DNA from: Ziziphus jujuba
Taxonomy: Eukaryota; Streptophyta; Magnoliopsida; Rosales; Rhamnaceae
DNA length: 64,000 nucleotides
Direction: 5' to 3'
NCBI RefSeq assembly: GCF_031755915.1
Contig: NC_083390.1
Span: 18,507,001-18,571,000 of the forward strand
The translations under genes were made by a program, and so were the position numbers. A model generated the notes under the pieces. The model made no database searches. It was not told the DNA's origin and worked only from the letters and a program-made list of their open reading frames with translations. Positions 63,318 to 64,000 of this stretch are shown here, piece after piece. The number at the start of each line of letters is the position of its first letter. The first letter of the stretch is position 1.

Positions 63318-63451
63318 ACGAATCCAAGCAAAACCCATTTATATTCACCAAAAAAAAAAAAAAAAAGCAAAACCCATTTATACACAACCAAACACCAATT
63401 CTCAGACCGACAAAAAGAAAAGAAAAACTTTTCCTACATATCACCTTCTTT

Positions 63452-63453
<2 letters not shown>

Positions 63454-63487
<34 letters not shown>
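63454..63487 (+). repeat. (CT)n microsatellite in the 5' leader of the third VIT copy
   Basis: About 17 CT units lie 40-70 nt before the ATG at 63524. CT-rich leaders are common in plant genes. Confidence 0.9.
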
Positions 63488-63492
<5 letters not shown>

Positions 63493-63523
63493 CATTACCT
63501 TCCTTTTCTCTTTACTAATATCT

Positions 63524-63765
63524 ATGGCTGATGAACAAAGAATCAGTTTGGAACCAGAGAAGCAGACCCTCCTCAACCATCACAAAGAGAAACACTTCAC
63601 CGCCGGCGAGATCGTCCGTGACATCATTATCGGCGTTTCCGACGGCCTCACCGTCCCTTTCGCCCTCGCCGCTGGACTTTCCGGTGCCAATGCCACGTCA
63701 TCCATTGTCCTCACCGCCGGCATCGCTGAGGTCGCCGCCGGTGCCATCTCGATGGGCCTCGGCGG
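63524..63765 (+). CDS. VIT1: Vacuolar iron transporter, VIT1 type (first exon, cut by window end)
   Basis: The ATG at 63524 opens exon 1, which ends at the donor GGCGG|GTATTC at 63765. It is exactly 242 nt, the same length and phase as exon 1 of the intact gene at 40662. The encoded 80 residues include KEKHFTAGEIVRDIIIGVSD, GLTVPFALAAGLSGA and AEVAAGAISMGLGGY. They keep the TM1 Asp (residue 40) and TM2 Met (residue 77) of the ion path. Codon third positions are clearly GC-richer than in the copy at 40662, so the two are not recent duplicates. The remaining three exons lie beyond the window; 63766-64000 is the start of intron 1. Confidence 0.92.
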
Positions 63766-64000
63766 GTATTCATTTTCCCATCCCATTATTTATTTATTTA
63801 TTTTTTTTTTGTCTTTTTCTCGATTGTGCTGCTGTATCGTAAATTGGGATTTTTTTTTTTTTTTCTACCTTTCCGTTTTCAAAGAACTGAAACGTCTGAA
63901 TTAGTAAATTTGCTTTCGAAACTTTCCCAGTAGCCAAACAAGGCTTTTGTCTTCTTTCAAAAATATTGATAATAAAAAAGAACTTTCCGTGTCACCAAAC

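Overview
The window is AT-rich nuclear DNA of a flowering plant, most likely a eudicot. The genes have GT-AG introns with T-rich acceptors. They are spaced by kilobases of AT-rich sequence full of (TA)n and poly-A/T runs, with remnants of plant transposons. I reconstructed exons by hand, using splice sites, phase and remembered family sequences. The species cannot be named from this.

Layout from left to right: (1) 1-3750, AT-rich spacer with a truncated SINE and small tandem duplications. (2) 3973-7700 (+), an RRM protein of the BPA1 (binding partner of ACD11) family. (3) 9135-13224 (-), a complete seven-exon SOLO DANCERS (SDS) meiotic cyclin gene. (4) 15184-16965 (-), a decayed 12-oxophytodienoate-reductase-like (OPR) gene. 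(5) 18740-24741 (+), a complete nine-exon CCZ1 gene, the partner of MON1 in the RAB7 exchange factor. (6) About 29917-30415 (+), a broken but intron-containing SmD2 copy. (7) 30.4-40.5 kb, mostly repeats, including a 763-bp Tourist-like MITE and an 84-nt near-perfect palindrome. (8) 40662-41928 (+), a complete four-exon vacuolar iron transporter gene (VIT1 type), the first member of a local cluster. The other members are a pseudogene at 56184-57442 and the first exon of another apparently intact copy at 63524, cut by the window end. (9) Between the VIT copies lie two ~2.9-kb elements of one family in opposite orientation (43789-46741 and 52749-55659), which look like solo LTRs. The same interval holds a small heat-shock protein pseudogene, a ~550-bp tandem repeat and a segmental duplication of the VIT downstream flank. 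(10) 59.3-59.9 kb holds a dead LINE RNase H domain.

The genes do not form a pathway. BPA1-like, SDS and CCZ1 are single unrelated housekeeping or meiotic genes. The VIT cluster shows local gene birth and death, in an interval that has also accumulated retroelements. I found no CRISPR array, intact autonomous transposon, rRNA or tRNA gene. The most unusual observation is a ~265-codon open frame that aligns between the two diverged LTR-like elements in the same frame. It may only reflect GC-rich sequence with few stops.
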